From positions 62,001 through 126,000 of the forward strand of contig JAUIKS010000022.1 in assembly GCA_030430565.1 (NCBI GenBank): a DNA stretch of 64,000 nucleotides. The letters are read 5' to 3'. The translations under genes and the position numbers were made by a program. This DNA comes from Polyangia bacterium (GTDB lineage: Bacteria; Myxococcota_A; Polyangia; Nannocystales; Nannocystaceae). Under the pieces are notes generated by a model. The model was not told where the DNA came from. It saw nothing but the letters and a program-made list of their open reading frames with translations, and did not search any database. Shown here piece by piece: positions 9,601 through 51,753 of the stretch (its first letter is position 1; the number at the start of each line of letters is the position of its first letter).

Positions 9601-12600
9601 CTTTTCCTCCTGCTCGTCGGCGACGCGGCGCAGGTGGGACGCGACGACGCGGACGTGTGGTTCACGGATCATGCTGAGGTGGTCACCGGGCACGATCGTC
9701 GACTCGACCGGCTGGGCGCAGTGCCGCTGCCACTGCTCGACGGAGATGCGCGGCATCCCGGCGCGCCGGCGATCGGAGACCGAGAGCAGCGCGACGCGGC
9801 CCGGGTAGCGCGTGGTCGGGACGTACTCGGTCAGCAGCCGGAACACGCGGTCGCGCAGCTCGACCATGCGCTTGAGCATGGGGACGCCGCCGCCCGGCGG
9901 CAGCAGGTGCTCGCGCTCGAGCGCGGCGGCGACGTGGGCCCACGCCTCGCCGTCGGGCATGCTCGCGGTCGCGTCGATGTCGACCGCGAGCGTCTCGCCC
10001 AGCACGACCTTCATCTGGCGCAGGTAGCCGAGCAGGTTGTCGTCCTTCGCCCAGATGTCTTTGTCTGAGCCGCCCGAGACGGGCGCGTGCATGTCGAGCA
10101 CCACGAGCGCCGCCTCGTGCCCGCGGGCCGCGAGCGCGTAGCCGATCGCCATCGCCAGGCGGGCGCCCGCCGAGTGCCCGCTGAGCGTGTAGGGCCCCTC
10201 GGGCTGAATCCGCTGGATGTCGTCGGCGAGCCGGGCCGCGAGCTGGTCCATGGTCGTGACCTCGGGGAGCTCGGCGGAGATGTCGAGGGGCTGCACGCCG
10301 TACAGCGGCTGGTCTTCGCCGAGCGCCGGGCCGAGGGTGTGCAGGTAGGAGGCGTGCACGCCGAAGCCGCCGACGCAGAAGATCGGCCGGCGGTCACCCT
10401 TGGGCTGGATCGGGATCAGCAGCGGGTTCTCGTCCACGGGCTCGCGCTCCTCGGTCGGCGTAGCGAGGGAGTCGGCGAGGTCGCGCAGGGTCGGCAGCTC
10501 GAACAGCGCGCCGATCGAGATCGCGTGGCCGAGCTCGGCCTCGACGCGCAGCACCATGGTGAGGGCGAGCAGCGAGTGTCCGCCGAGTCGGAAGAAGTTG
10601 TCGCCCGCGCCGACGCGCTCGACCTCGAGGACCTCTTCCCAGATCGTCGCGAGCGCGCGCTCGAGCGGGGTCGCCGGGGCGATGAAGTCGTCCTCGGGGA
10701 GCGCGGCCTCGTCGGGGCCTGGGAGCGCGCTGCGGTCGACCTTGCCGTTGGCGTTGAGCGGGAAGGCGTCGTGCTGGACGTAGCGCTCGGGGACCATGTA
10801 GCCGGGGAGGCTCGCGGCCAGGGCTTCGCGCAGCGCGCTCAGCCGCGGCGCGTCGTCTGCCGAGGTGGCGCGCCAGTGGGCGACGAGGCCGCGGGCCGTC
10901 GCGCCGGCCTCGCCGTGGACGACGACCACCGCCTGCTCGACGCCGTCCTGCCGCTCGAGCGCGGCCTCGATCTCGCCGAGCTCGACCCGGAAGCCGCGCA
11001 GCTTGACCTGGTGATCGAGGCGGCCGAGGTACTCGATCTGTCCGTCTTCGCGGAACCGGCCGAGGTCGCCGGTGCGGTACAGGCGGCCGGGGCCGAAGGG
11101 GTTTTGGACGAAGCGCGCCGCGGTGAGCTCGGGGCGGCGCCAGTAGCCGCGGCTCACGCCCGCGCCGCCGATCGTGATCTCGCCGGGCACGCCCGTGGGG
11201 ACGTGCCTGCCTCGGCGATCGAGCAGGTAGATCTGGGTCCCGGCGATCGGGCGCCCGAGCGTCGGCTCGCCCGGGTCACCCCGCGGCACGAGCGAGTAGG
11301 TCGAGAACGTGGTGGTCTCGGTCGGGCCGTAGATGTTGTAGACGCGCTCGACGTGCGGGAGCTGGTAGACGCGGCGCGCGAGCTCGCCGCTGAGCTTCTC
11401 GCCCGCGAGGTTGACGGCGCGCGCGCCCGTCGGCACCTGCTCCGCGCGCAGCAGCTCGGACATGGCCGAAGGGACAAGACTCAGGAGCGTCACGCGATCG
11501 CGGGCGGGCGCGGCGGGGAGCGCGAGCGCGTCGTCGACGATCAGCGCGGCGCCGCCGACCATGAGCGGCAGGAACAGCTCGAGGATCGAGTAGTCGAAGC
11601 AGATCGACGCGCAGGCCGAGACGACGGCGAGGTCCTCGGGCTGGTACTGGGCGCGCGCCGCCCGGAGCATGGCGACGGTGTTGCGGTGCTCGATGGCGAC
11701 GCCCTTGGGGCGGCCGGTCGAGCCCGAGGTGTAGATGAGATAGGCGAGGCGATCGGGGGGGACGGGCGCGAGCGGCTCGACGGGCTCGGCGGCGACGCGC
11801 TCACGGTCCCCGTCGAGCGCGACGATCATGCTGCGCTCGCCGACGAAGGACGAGGCGAGGCCGCGCTGCGTGACGACGAGGCTCGCGTCGGCGTCCTCGA
11901 GCATCAGGGCCTTGCGGGCGTCCGGGTAGCGGGGGTCGATCGCGACGTAGGCGCCGCCGGCCTTGAGGATCGCGAGCAGGGCCACGACCATCGCGTCGGT
12001 GCGATCGAGGCAGACGCCGACGCGCTGCTCGGAGCCGAGGCCGCGGCGCTGGAGGTAGCGCGCGAGCTGGTTCGCGCGGCGGTCGAGCGCCGCGTAGGAG
12101 ACGACGCGATCGCCGTGGAGCACCGCCGGCGCCTCGGGGGTGCGGCGGGCCTGGGCTTCGAACAGCGCGTGCACGCTGGTGTCATGCGCGGGCGCGGGCG
12201 CGGTCTGGCTGCGCTCCGTGAGCGCGCGGGCGCGCTCGTCCTCGCGCAGGAGCGGGAGCTTGCCGACGCGCGGGGCGGGCGCGGCGAGCATGCCCCGCAG
12301 CAGCTGCTCGAGGTGACCGACCATGCGCTCGATGCTCGCGCGCTCGAACAGCGCCGCGTCGTACTCGATCGAGAAGTGCAGGCGCGCGCCCGGGATCGCG
12401 GTGACGACCAGGGGGTAGTGCGTGGGGTCGGAGGCGGCGCGGAACGTGACCGAGAGCTCGGGATCGCTGAAGGCGTCCGTGTCGAAGGGGTAGTCCTGGT
12501 ACACGAGCACGCTGCGGAACAGCGGGGTGCCGACGGGGACGCCGGCGCGCCGCTGGATCTCGACCAAGGGGGTGATCTGGTTGGCGCGCGCGGCCGCTTG

Positions 12601-15600
12601 CTGCTCTTGCAGCGCGCGCAGCCAGCTCCACACGTCCGCGTCCTCGTCGACGCGCACGCGCACCGGCAGCATGTGGATGAAGAGGCCGACCATCGCGTCG
12701 ATGCCCTGGACGGCGACGTCGCGCCCGGAGACCACGGTGCCGAACACCACGTCGTCGAGCCCGCTGTAGCGGCTCAGCACGAGCCCCCAGGCGCCGGCGA
12801 GGACCGTGGCGAGGGTCAGGCGAGCCTCGTCCGCGGCGGCGCTGAGGGCGGCGCTGAGGGGCTGTGGGAGGTGCACGTCGTGGAGTCTCAGCCCGCGCGT
12901 CTCGTCGGGCACGCCGCGCTCGATGGCGAGGGGCGTCGGCGCCTCGACGCCCTGCATGGCGCGCTCCCAGTGCGCGGACGCGCGCGCGTGATCCTGCTTG
13001 TGCCACCAGCGGAGGTAGCGCTCGTAGGGGGCGTCGGTGAAGCGCGGCGGCGCTTGCTGTGTCCGAAGGGCCCGGTAGGTCCGCAGCAGCTCGCGCAGGA
13101 GCACGGACATGCTCCAGCCGTCCATCAGGATGTGCTGCGAGTCCCACAGCAGCGTGTGCTGGCGTTCGTCGGTTCGCGCCAGGGTGACGCGGTTGACGGG
13201 CGCGGCGTCGAGGGGGAGCGGGCGCGCGGCGAGCTCGCGCGCGAGCGCCTGGAGCCTCCGCTCGATCTGCTCCTCCGAGCATGTCTCGTCGCGCCAGTCG
13301 AGGACCTCGAGCTGCAGGGGCGCGCGCCGCAGCACGACCTGCACCGGCTCGCGCAGGCCGTCCCAGTAAAAGCAGCTGCGCAGCGCGTCGTGGCGGGCGG
13401 CGACGTGGTCCCACGCGGCGCGCAGCGCCTCGAGCTCGAGCGCGCCGTGGAGGTCGAGCGCGATCTGGGTGGTGTAGGGGGTCGCGCCGCGCTCCGCGTC
13501 CGCGTGCAGGCTGTGGTAGAGCATGCCCTGCTGGAGCGGCGTGAGCGGGTAGATGGTGGCGAGGCGCTCGCGCCCGCGCTCACCTGTCCGGCGGACCAGC
13601 TCGGCGAGCTCGCGCGCGTCGAGCCGCGCGAGCGGGAAGTCGCTGGGCGTCCAGGCCCCGCGGGAGCGCAGGCAGTGCTCGATGAGGCCGCGGACGGTCG
13701 CGCTGAGGTCGTCGGCGAGCCGGGCGATCGTCGCGTCGTCGTGGAGCGCGCGGCTGTAGGTGATCGTGAGCTCGAGCGCGCCGTCGCGGACGAGGCCGTT
13801 GAGCTCGAGCGCGTGGGGCCTGGGGCCGCGGGCGTTGATCGCCGGGCCGATGGACTCGCGCGCGAGCCGGAGCTGCGGTGCGAGCTCGCGGCGCAGCTGC
13901 CCGAGGTAGTTGAAGCTGACGCGGGGCTGCGGCCACTCGAGCGCGCCGCCGTCGGGGCTGAGGTAGCGCAGCAGGCCGTAGCCGACGCCGCGGCGGGGCA
14001 CCGCGCGCAGCTGCTCTTTGACGGCGATGAGCGCGGCCTCGGGATCGTCGCCGACCGGCAGCTCGAGGCGCACGGGGTACAGCGAGGTGAACCAGCCGAC
14101 CGTGCGCGAGAGCTCGACGTCGTCGATGAGGTCCGCGCGACCGTGGCCCTCGAGATCGATCCAGGCCGCCTCGTCGCCGCTCCAGCGCGTGAGGACCTGG
14201 GCGAGCGCGCAGAGGAGAAGATCCTGCGCGCCGAGGTTGTAGGGGACGAGCGCGTCGCCCAGCAGCTGCTCGGTCTCGCCTGGGCTCAGCGTCACGCGCC
14301 GGTCGGCCGTCGACTCGCGGGTGTTGGCGCCGTCGGGGAGATCGAGCGGGAGCGGGGGCGGCGGCGCGTGCTCGGTGATCGCTCGCTCGCGCGTGAAGTC
14401 AGCGTCGCGCGCGAGCTCGGTCGCGCGCTCGGCCCAGCGCTTGAAGGAGCTGGTCTTGGCCGGCAGCGAGACCGGCTCGCCCGCGGCGAGCTGTCGGTAG
14501 ACGGTGAAGAGGTCGGGCAGCAGGATCTGCCACGAGACCGCGTCGACGACGAGGTGGTGAACGACGAGCAGCAGCCGGCACGGCTCGTCGTCCGCGAAGA
14601 ACACGAGCGCCGCGCTCATGACCGGGCCGCGGGTGATGTCGAGGCTCGAGCGCAGCGAGCTGGCGACGCGCTGGATCACGGCGGCGCGCTCGGCCGCGGG
14701 GCCTTCGAATTCTTCGACCTCGAGCGGGACCTCGCCTGCGGACTCCAGGCAGGCCTGCGACCACCGACCCTCGGCGTCGCGGGTGAAGCGGAGGCGCAGC
14801 GCGTCGTGGTGGGTCTGCAGGTAGTTGAGCGCGAGCTGGACGAGGATCGGGTCGAGCTCCGCGGGGGCCTCGAGCAGCACGGACTGGTCGAAGCGCTGCA
14901 GCAGCTCGGGGGCGCGCTCGACCTGGTCGAAGAACCATCGCTGGATCGCGGTCAGCGGCGCGGGCCCGTGGACCAGCGACTGCTCGGCGCTCGCGCGCTC
15001 GACCACCGACGCGGCCGCGAGCTCGGCGACGGTCTGGTGCTCGAAGAGCTGCCCGCTGCGCAGCGTGATCCCGGCCTCCTGGGCCTTGCTCACGACCTGG
15101 ATGCCCTGGATCGAGTCGCCGCCGAGCTCGAAGAAGTTGTCGTGGACGCCGACGCGATCGAGCTCCAGCACCTCGCGCCAGATCTTCACGAGCTCGCGCT
15201 CGGCGTCGTTGCGCGGCGCGTCTTCGCTGGTCGTCGCGCCTGTCAGGGCCTCGGGCGCCGGCAGTGCGCGGCGGTCGACCTTGCCGCTGGTGGTGAGCGG
15301 GAGGCTCGCGAGCCCGACGATGAGGGAAGGGACGAGGTAGGCCGGCAGGCGGCCGCGCAGCTCTCGGCGCGCGCGCTCCCCGAGCGCGCGGAGCTCGAGG
15401 TCGAGGTCGCCGTCGCGGCCATCGAGTTCATCGGCGTCGGCCGCGCTCGCGCGGCGCGGCGTCACGTAGGCGACGAGCCGCGCGGGCGAGCCCGTGGTCG
15501 TGACCACGGCGTCGCCGATGAACTCGACGCGCTTGAGGACATGTTCGATCTCGGAGGGCTCGACGCGGTGCCCGCGGATCTTCAGCTGACTGTCTGCGCG

Positions 15601-18360
15601 GCCGATGAACTCGAGCGCGGGCGGCTCATCGTCGCCGACGCGGTAGCGAGCGAGGTCGCCGGTGCGGTACAGCCGGCCCTCGCCGAAGGGGTTTTGGAGG
15701 AACTTCTTCGCGGTCAGCTCGGGGCGACCCAGGTAGCCGCGGGCGACGCCGACGCCGGCGAGCGCGAGCTCTCCGACCGCGCCGGGGGGGGCGAGCTGTC
15801 CCCAGGGGTCGAGGAGGTACACGCGGGTGTTGGCGATCGGGCGGCCGATCGGCGGCGGCCGATCCCCGGCCTCGCAGCGGGCGTAGGTCGCGAGGATCGA
15901 GCCCTCGGTGGGCCCGTAGAGGTTGAGCATGCGGCGGCCCGGCGCCCAGCGTGAGGCCAGCGCGGCCGAGCAGCGCTCGCCGGCGACGACGAGGGTCTGC
16001 AGCGACGGGAGCGGGCGCTCGGGCAGCGCGGCGAGCATGGTCGGCGGGAGGTGGGTGTGCGTGACGCCCTCGCGCTCGATCAGCTCGAGCAGGCCGCTCG
16101 CCAAGAACGCGCTGTCGCGCGGCGTCAGGTAGACGGTCCCGCCGGCGCAGAGCATGACGTAGAGATGGGCGAGCGCGCCGTCGAAGCTGAAGGAGAGCAC
16201 GTGCGCGTGGCGGGTGCCGGGGCCGGTCTCCATCACGCGGACGTGGGCCTCGATCGCGTTGTCGAGGCCGCCGTGCTCGACGAGCACGCCGTTGGGCCTG
16301 CCCGTTGAGCCAGATGTGTAGATGACGTAGGCGAGCGCCTCGGGCCCGACCGCGCGCGCCGACGCCTCCGGCCGCGCGTCGCTCGGCGGCGTGAGCGTGA
16401 GGAGCTCGGCGCCGCGGGCTGGCGCGCGCGCGCGCGCGGCCTCGCTGGTGAGCACGACCGACGCGCCGGCGTCCTCGAGCATGAATTCTAGGCGCTCGCT
16501 CGGGAGGCTGGGGTCGAGCGTCACGAACGCGCAGCCGGCCTTGTGCACGCCGAGCAGCGCGGCGACCAAGGCGGCGGAACGCTCGAGGCACACGCCGACC
16601 AGCGCGCCCTGCGGTACGCCGCGCGCGATCAAGGTCGCCGCGACGTGATCGGCCCAGCGGTCGAGCTCGCGGTAGGAGAGCTCGACGCGCTCGCCCGCGC
16701 AGAGGTCGACGATCGCGATCGCGTCGGGATCCCGCGCGGCCTGGCCGGCGACGCGCTCATGTACGCGCTGCTCGACGCGCGGCGCGTCGGTCTGGTTCCA
16801 GCCCGTGAGCAGCTGGTGTCGCTCGCGCTCGGTGAGCAGCTCGTAGGCGGAGACGGGGCGGCTCGGATCGGCGGCGACGCCCCGCAGCAGCCGCTCGTAG
16901 CGGGCGCAGAGGCGCGCGACGGTCTCGCGATCGAAGAGCTCGGAGCTGTACTCGGCCGCGATCTCGAGGGAGTCCTCGAGGTCCGAGATCCACAGCGCGA
17001 CGTCGAGCTTGGCGACCCGGAACCTGCGCTCGCCGCGGGTCGCGGTGACGCCCGGGAGATCGAGGCCGCCTTGTGAGAACTTCTCGAGCGAGAGCGCGAA
17101 CTGGGTGAAGGGGTTGCGGCCGGCGCGTCGCTCCGGGCGGAGCCCCTCGACGACGCGTTCGAAGGGCAGCTCCTCGTGCTCGGCGGCGGCGAGCAGCGCG
17201 GCGCGGGTCCGCTGCGCGAACTCGGCGAAGCTGGGCGCGCCCCGCAGGTCCGCGCGGATCATAGCGATGTTGAAGAAGTGGCCGATCAGCCCCTCGAGGT
17301 CGGGGTGGTTGCGGCCGAGCGTGCCGGAGGCGACGGCGAAGTCGGTCTGCCCCGAGAGGCGCGCGAGCAGCAGCTGGAACGCGGCGAACAGGGTGGCGTG
17401 GAGGTTGACGCCCGAGGCCTCGCTGGCGGCGCGGAGCGATCGCGTGAGCGTCGGGTCGAGCCGGTGCGTGTGCAGGGCGCCGCGAAACGATGACGCGCGC
17501 GGTCGCGGCCGGTCTGGGGGGAGCTCGAGCGACGGGAGCTCGGCGAGGGTCTCGCGCCAGTAGTCGAGATGACGCGCGGCCGCGTCGCCCTCGAGCCGCT
17601 GGGCGTGCCAGCGGCTGTAGTCGGCGTACTGCAGCGGCAGCGGGGGGAGCGGCGAGGGCCGCCCCGCGACGTAGGCGGCGTAGAGCGCGTTGAGCTCGCG
17701 GACCAGGACCGAGAGCGACCAGCCGTCGCAGACGATGTGGTGGACGACGACGCACAGGACGTGCTCGTCGGGCGCGAGTCGAAGCAGCCGCGCGCGCAGC
17801 AGCGGGCCGCACTCGAGATCGAAGCTGCGGTGGATCTCCTCGTCGAGGCGGCGCGTCAGCTCAGCGTCGCGGGACTCGGGGTCACGCGCGGCGTCGAGCG
17901 AGTCGACGACGAGGGGCACGGTCACGGCGGCGTCGATGACCTGGACGGGGCCGCGCTCAGACAGCCGGAAGGAGGTGCGCAGCGCCTCGTGACGGCGGAC
18001 GACTTCCTCGATCGCGCGCGCGAGCGCGGGGACGTCGAGCGCCCCCGTCAGCGTCGTCACCAGCGGGACGTTGTAGGCGACGTTGCCGCCGTCGAGCTGG
18101 CTCAGCGCCCACAGCCCGCGCTGCGCGGGCGAGATCGCGACGACGCCGTCGTGCGGCTGCCGCGTGAGCTGCTGGTGCCGCGCGGCGCCGTCGCCCTCGC
18201 GGAGGAAGCTCAGCAGCGCCTGCTTGTGCTCGCGCAGCGCGGCCATCAGCTCGTCGTCTAGCGCGCCCTCTGGAGCGCTGAAGCCGAGGTAGCCGTCGTC
18301 GTCCCAGATGCGGATCTCGAGGTCGTGGAGGCGCGTGATCAGGTCTTGAAGAGTCGTCAT
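7888..18360 (-). CDS. NRPS2: C-A-PCP-E-C-A-PCP-TE fused to a phosphotransferase half
   Basis: 3490 aa from the ATG at 18360; longer in-frame extensions overlap NRPS1 and are not real. Domains: TubC-like docking (1-50); C (HHIVCDG about 207); A (IYTSGSTG about 682, with PCP LGGDSIQ about 1077); E (HHLVVDAVSW about 1267); C (QHILMDG about 1743, first His replaced by Gln as seen in some C domains after E); A (IYTSGSTG about 2207); PCP (LGGHSLL about 2590); TE (GHSAG about 2727). From about 2920 follow 570 residues of PEP-synthase/rifampin-phosphotransferase type. These comprise a helical substrate domain (AYLAEYGQRN, then FWIDCKITYHARRASLELG) and a C-terminal swivel domain with GGMLCHAAVVAREYGIPAVV, whose His (about 3435) would carry phosphate. 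Modules 7 and 8 add a D-residue and a final residue; the TE releases, probably by cyclisation. My hand-read A-domain codes are DGAHVALIL (module 7) and DYLSNAITF (module 8), neither matching a standard code I recall. Confidence 0.93.
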   Translation of the reverse strand: MTTLQDLITRLHDLEIRIWDDDGYLGFSAPEGALDDELMAALREHKQALLSFLREGDGAARHQQLTRQPHDGVVAISPAQRGLWALSQLDGGNVAYNVPLVTTLTGALDVPALARAIEEVVRRHEALRTSFRLSERGPVQVIDAAVTVPLVVDSLDAARDPESRDAELTRRLDEEIHRSFDLECGPLLRARLLRLAPDEHVLCVVVHHIVCDGWSLSVLVRELNALYAAYVAGRPSPLPPLPLQYADYSRWHAQRLEGDAAARHLDYWRETLAELPSLELPPDRPRPRASSFRGALHTHRLDPTLTRSLRAASEASGVNLHATLFAAFQLLLARLSGQTDFAVASGTLGRNHPDLEGLIGHFFNIAMIRADLRGAPSFAEFAQRTRAALLAAAEHEELPFERVVEGLRPERRAGRNPFTQFALSLEKFSQGGLDLPGVTATRGERRFRVAKLDVALWISDLEDSLEIAAEYSSELFDRETVARLCARYERLLRGVAADPSRPVSAYELLTERERHQLLTGWNQTDAPRVEQRVHERVAGQAARDPDAIAIVDLCAGERVELSYRELDRWADHVAATLIARGVPQGALVGVCLERSAALVAALLGVHKAGCAFVTLDPSLPSERLEFMLEDAGASVVLTSEAARARAPARGAELLTLTPPSDARPEASARAVGPEALAYVIYTSGSTGRPNGVLVEHGGLDNAIEAHVRVMETGPGTRHAHVLSFSFDGALAHLYVMLCAGGTVYLTPRDSAFLASGLLELIEREGVTHTHLPPTMLAALPERPLPSLQTLVVAGERCSAALASRWAPGRRMLNLYGPTEGSILATYARCEAGDRPPPIGRPIANTRVYLLDPWGQLAPPGAVGELALAGVGVARGYLGRPELTAKKFLQNPFGEGRLYRTGDLARYRVGDDEPPALEFIGRADSQLKIRGHRVEPSEIEHVLKRVEFIGDAVVTTTGSPARLVAYVTPRRASAADADELDGRDGDLDLELRALGERARRELRGRLPAYLVPSLIVGLASLPLTTSGKVDRRALPAPEALTGATTSEDAPRNDAERELVKIWREVLELDRVGVHDNFFELGGDSIQGIQVVSKAQEAGITLRSGQLFEHQTVAELAAASVVERASAEQSLVHGPAPLTAIQRWFFDQVERAPELLQRFDQSVLLEAPAELDPILVQLALNYLQTHHDALRLRFTRDAEGRWSQACLESAGEVPLEVEEFEGPAAERAAVIQRVASSLRSSLDITRGPVMSAALVFFADDEPCRLLLVVHHLVVDAVSWQILLPDLFTVYRQLAAGEPVSLPAKTSSFKRWAERATELARDADFTRERAITEHAPPPPLPLDLPDGANTRESTADRRVTLSPGETEQLLGDALVPYNLGAQDLLLCALAQVLTRWSGDEAAWIDLEGHGRADLIDDVELSRTVGWFTSLYPVRLELPVGDDPEAALIAVKEQLRAVPRRGVGYGLLRYLSPDGGALEWPQPRVSFNYLGQLRRELAPQLRLARESIGPAINARGPRPHALELNGLVRDGALELTITYSRALHDDATIARLADDLSATVRGLIEHCLRSRGAWTPSDFPLARLDARELAELVRRTGERGRERLATIYPLTPLQQGMLYHSLHADAERGATPYTTQIALDLHGALELEALRAAWDHVAARHDALRSCFYWDGLREPVQVVLRRAPLQLEVLDWRDETCSEEQIERRLQALARELAARPLPLDAAPVNRVTLARTDERQHTLLWDSQHILMDGWSMSVLLRELLRTYRALRTQQAPPRFTDAPYERYLRWWHKQDHARASAHWERAMQGVEAPTPLAIERGVPDETRGLRLHDVHLPQPLSAALSAAADEARLTLATVLAGAWGLVLSRYSGLDDVVFGTVVSGRDVAVQGIDAMVGLFIHMLPVRVRVDEDADVWSWLRALQEQQAAARANQITPLVEIQRRAGVPVGTPLFRSVLVYQDYPFDTDAFSDPELSVTFRAASDPTHYPLVVTAIPGARLHFSIEYDAALFERASIERMVGHLEQLLRGMLAAPAPRVGKLPLLREDERARALTERSQTAPAPAHDTSVHALFEAQARRTPEAPAVLHGDRVVSYAALDRRANQLARYLQRRGLGSEQRVGVCLDRTDAMVVALLAILKAGGAYVAIDPRYPDARKALMLEDADASLVVTQRGLASSFVGERSMIVALDGDRERVAAEPVEPLAPVPPDRLAYLIYTSGSTGRPKGVAIEHRNTVAMLRAARAQYQPEDLAVVSACASICFDYSILELFLPLMVGGAALIVDDALALPAAPARDRVTLLSLVPSAMSELLRAEQVPTGARAVNLAGEKLSGELARRVYQLPHVERVYNIYGPTETTTFSTYSLVPRGDPGEPTLGRPIAGTQIYLLDRRGRHVPTGVPGEITIGGAGVSRGYWRRPELTAARFVQNPFGPGRLYRTGDLGRFREDGQIEYLGRLDHQVKLRGFRVELGEIEAALERQDGVEQAVVVVHGEAGATARGLVAHWRATSADDAPRLSALREALAASLPGYMVPERYVQHDAFPLNANGKVDRSALPGPDEAALPEDDFIAPATPLERALATIWEEVLEVERVGAGDNFFRLGGHSLLALTMVLRVEAELGHAISIGALFELPTLRDLADSLATPTEEREPVDENPLLIPIQPKGDRRPIFCVGGFGVHASYLHTLGPALGEDQPLYGVQPLDISAELPEVTTMDQLAARLADDIQRIQPEGPYTLSGHSAGARLAMAIGYALAARGHEAALVVLDMHAPVSGGSDKDIWAKDDNLLGYLRQMKVVLGETLAVDIDATASMPDGEAWAHVAAALEREHLLPPGGGVPMLKRMVELRDRVFRLLTEYVPTTRYPGRVALLSVSDRRRAGMPRISVEQWQRHCAQPVESTIVPGDHLSMIREPHVRVVASHLRRVADEQEEKMSQSSAKPAATPTAAFPVEWEDPADAQEMWLFDAAHCTAPMTPLDFDLRMAPMTEGTNWASARYGLPLASEPRLINSFVYQKAITKELAPDEAARVWAAADDSLREGGERLDARWADSWRPEIDEQLAYLEGFELGGASIDALVEHLGELRRRVVRLWQIHFDLMYPVTLALSDFNDAYLDLFEGAEPLDVYDLLAGFPTKTTEANLRLWELGRELACSETLRALVLETPLEALPAALASSPEGQAAWTRIAAYLAEYGQRNNDMYLTTPSWTEDPVPVLRSLREAARQPERDLGAELQRQAERREARLREVRAQLADHPRPVIEEFESLLRSAQAGTRLGEEHNFWIDCKITYHARRASLELGQRLVERGALEAPEEVFDLSLAELRARAYEDPPQRLRARITARQAERARFQTSKPPSFLGVPRPFMPVESGLMRAMFRANGDLASPQPNPDSLNGSPGASGRARGPARVIRTLAEAHKLQPGDVLVAPATLPSWTPYFATAAAIVTNTGGMLCHAAVVAREYGIPAVVGTRTATEALRDGQLIEVDGDAGLVRIVRDERSDDAQEKA
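9605..9611 (-). promoter_or_regulatory. Internal Shine-Dalgarno site within NRPS2
   Basis: AGGAGGA on the minus strand, 4-5 nt before the in-frame ATG at 9600. It is a better ribosome site than those of most genuine starts in this operon, which supports internal initiation or an ancestral separate gene. Confidence 0.6.
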
Positions 18361-18386
18361 AAGCCGGGATCCGTGTGGCGTGGCGG

Positions 18387-51409
<33,023 letters not shown>

Positions 51410-51548
51410 GATCGGTACACGTCGCGCGCGAGGGATCAGGTCGAGGGGGACGGCACGCGACCGCGCGGGACAGCGCGAGCGCGGAGCGCGTCACGACATC
51501 GCCGGGCGGCGGCGGATCGCCGACACGCCCGGAGAGCAATAGGCGTCG

Positions 51549-51577
51549 ATACTCCAGTACCGCTGTTCTGCTGTCAA
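51549..51577 (-). promoter_or_regulatory. Candidate promoter of the PKS/NRPS operon
   Basis: On the minus strand a perfect -35 TTGACA (51577-51572) is followed after 17 nt by GAGTAT (51554-51549), a weak -10. It lies about 140 nt before the PKS1 start in the 344-bp gap between PKS1 and the type II thioesterase. A TATCGA 20 nt from the -35 is another option. Confidence 0.5.
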
Positions 51578-51588
51578 TGACGCGTCAT
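51577..51588. promoter_or_regulatory. 12-bp perfect palindrome abutting the -35 box
   Basis: ATGACGCGTCAT is its own reverse complement and shares one base with the candidate -35 box. The position fits a repressor or activator site for the cluster. A related palindrome lies at 51642-51651. Confidence 0.5.
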
Positions 51589-51641
51589 GCGCCAATGTGC
51601 GTACATGAACTTGTATGCGCAATAGCGCCCTCATTGCACAT

Positions 51642-51651
51642 TCACGCGTGA
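51642..51651. promoter_or_regulatory. 10-bp palindrome, second ACGCGT-core site
   Basis: TCACGCGTGA is a perfect palindrome with the same ACGCGT core as the site at 51577-51588, 65 bp away, about six helical turns. The same gap also contains an imperfect inverted repeat TGCGTACA/TGTATGCGCA near 51597-51620. Confidence 0.4.
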
Positions 51652-51753
51652 TGGCTGGGGCGAGGCGCTACGGCGTAGACCGGGTGTCGCTATTCGGTAC
51701 ACCCGCGCGCGCTGTCACTTGTGATCCCGCGCGCCGCGGCGCGGATCCAGACA

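Noticed and set aside
10087..15954. Very long open frame on the plus strand opposite NRPS2
   Set aside because: Antisense shadow of a GC-rich gene; Arg/Ala/Gly/Glu-rich with no domain. The same applies to the long plus-strand frames opposite the PKS genes.
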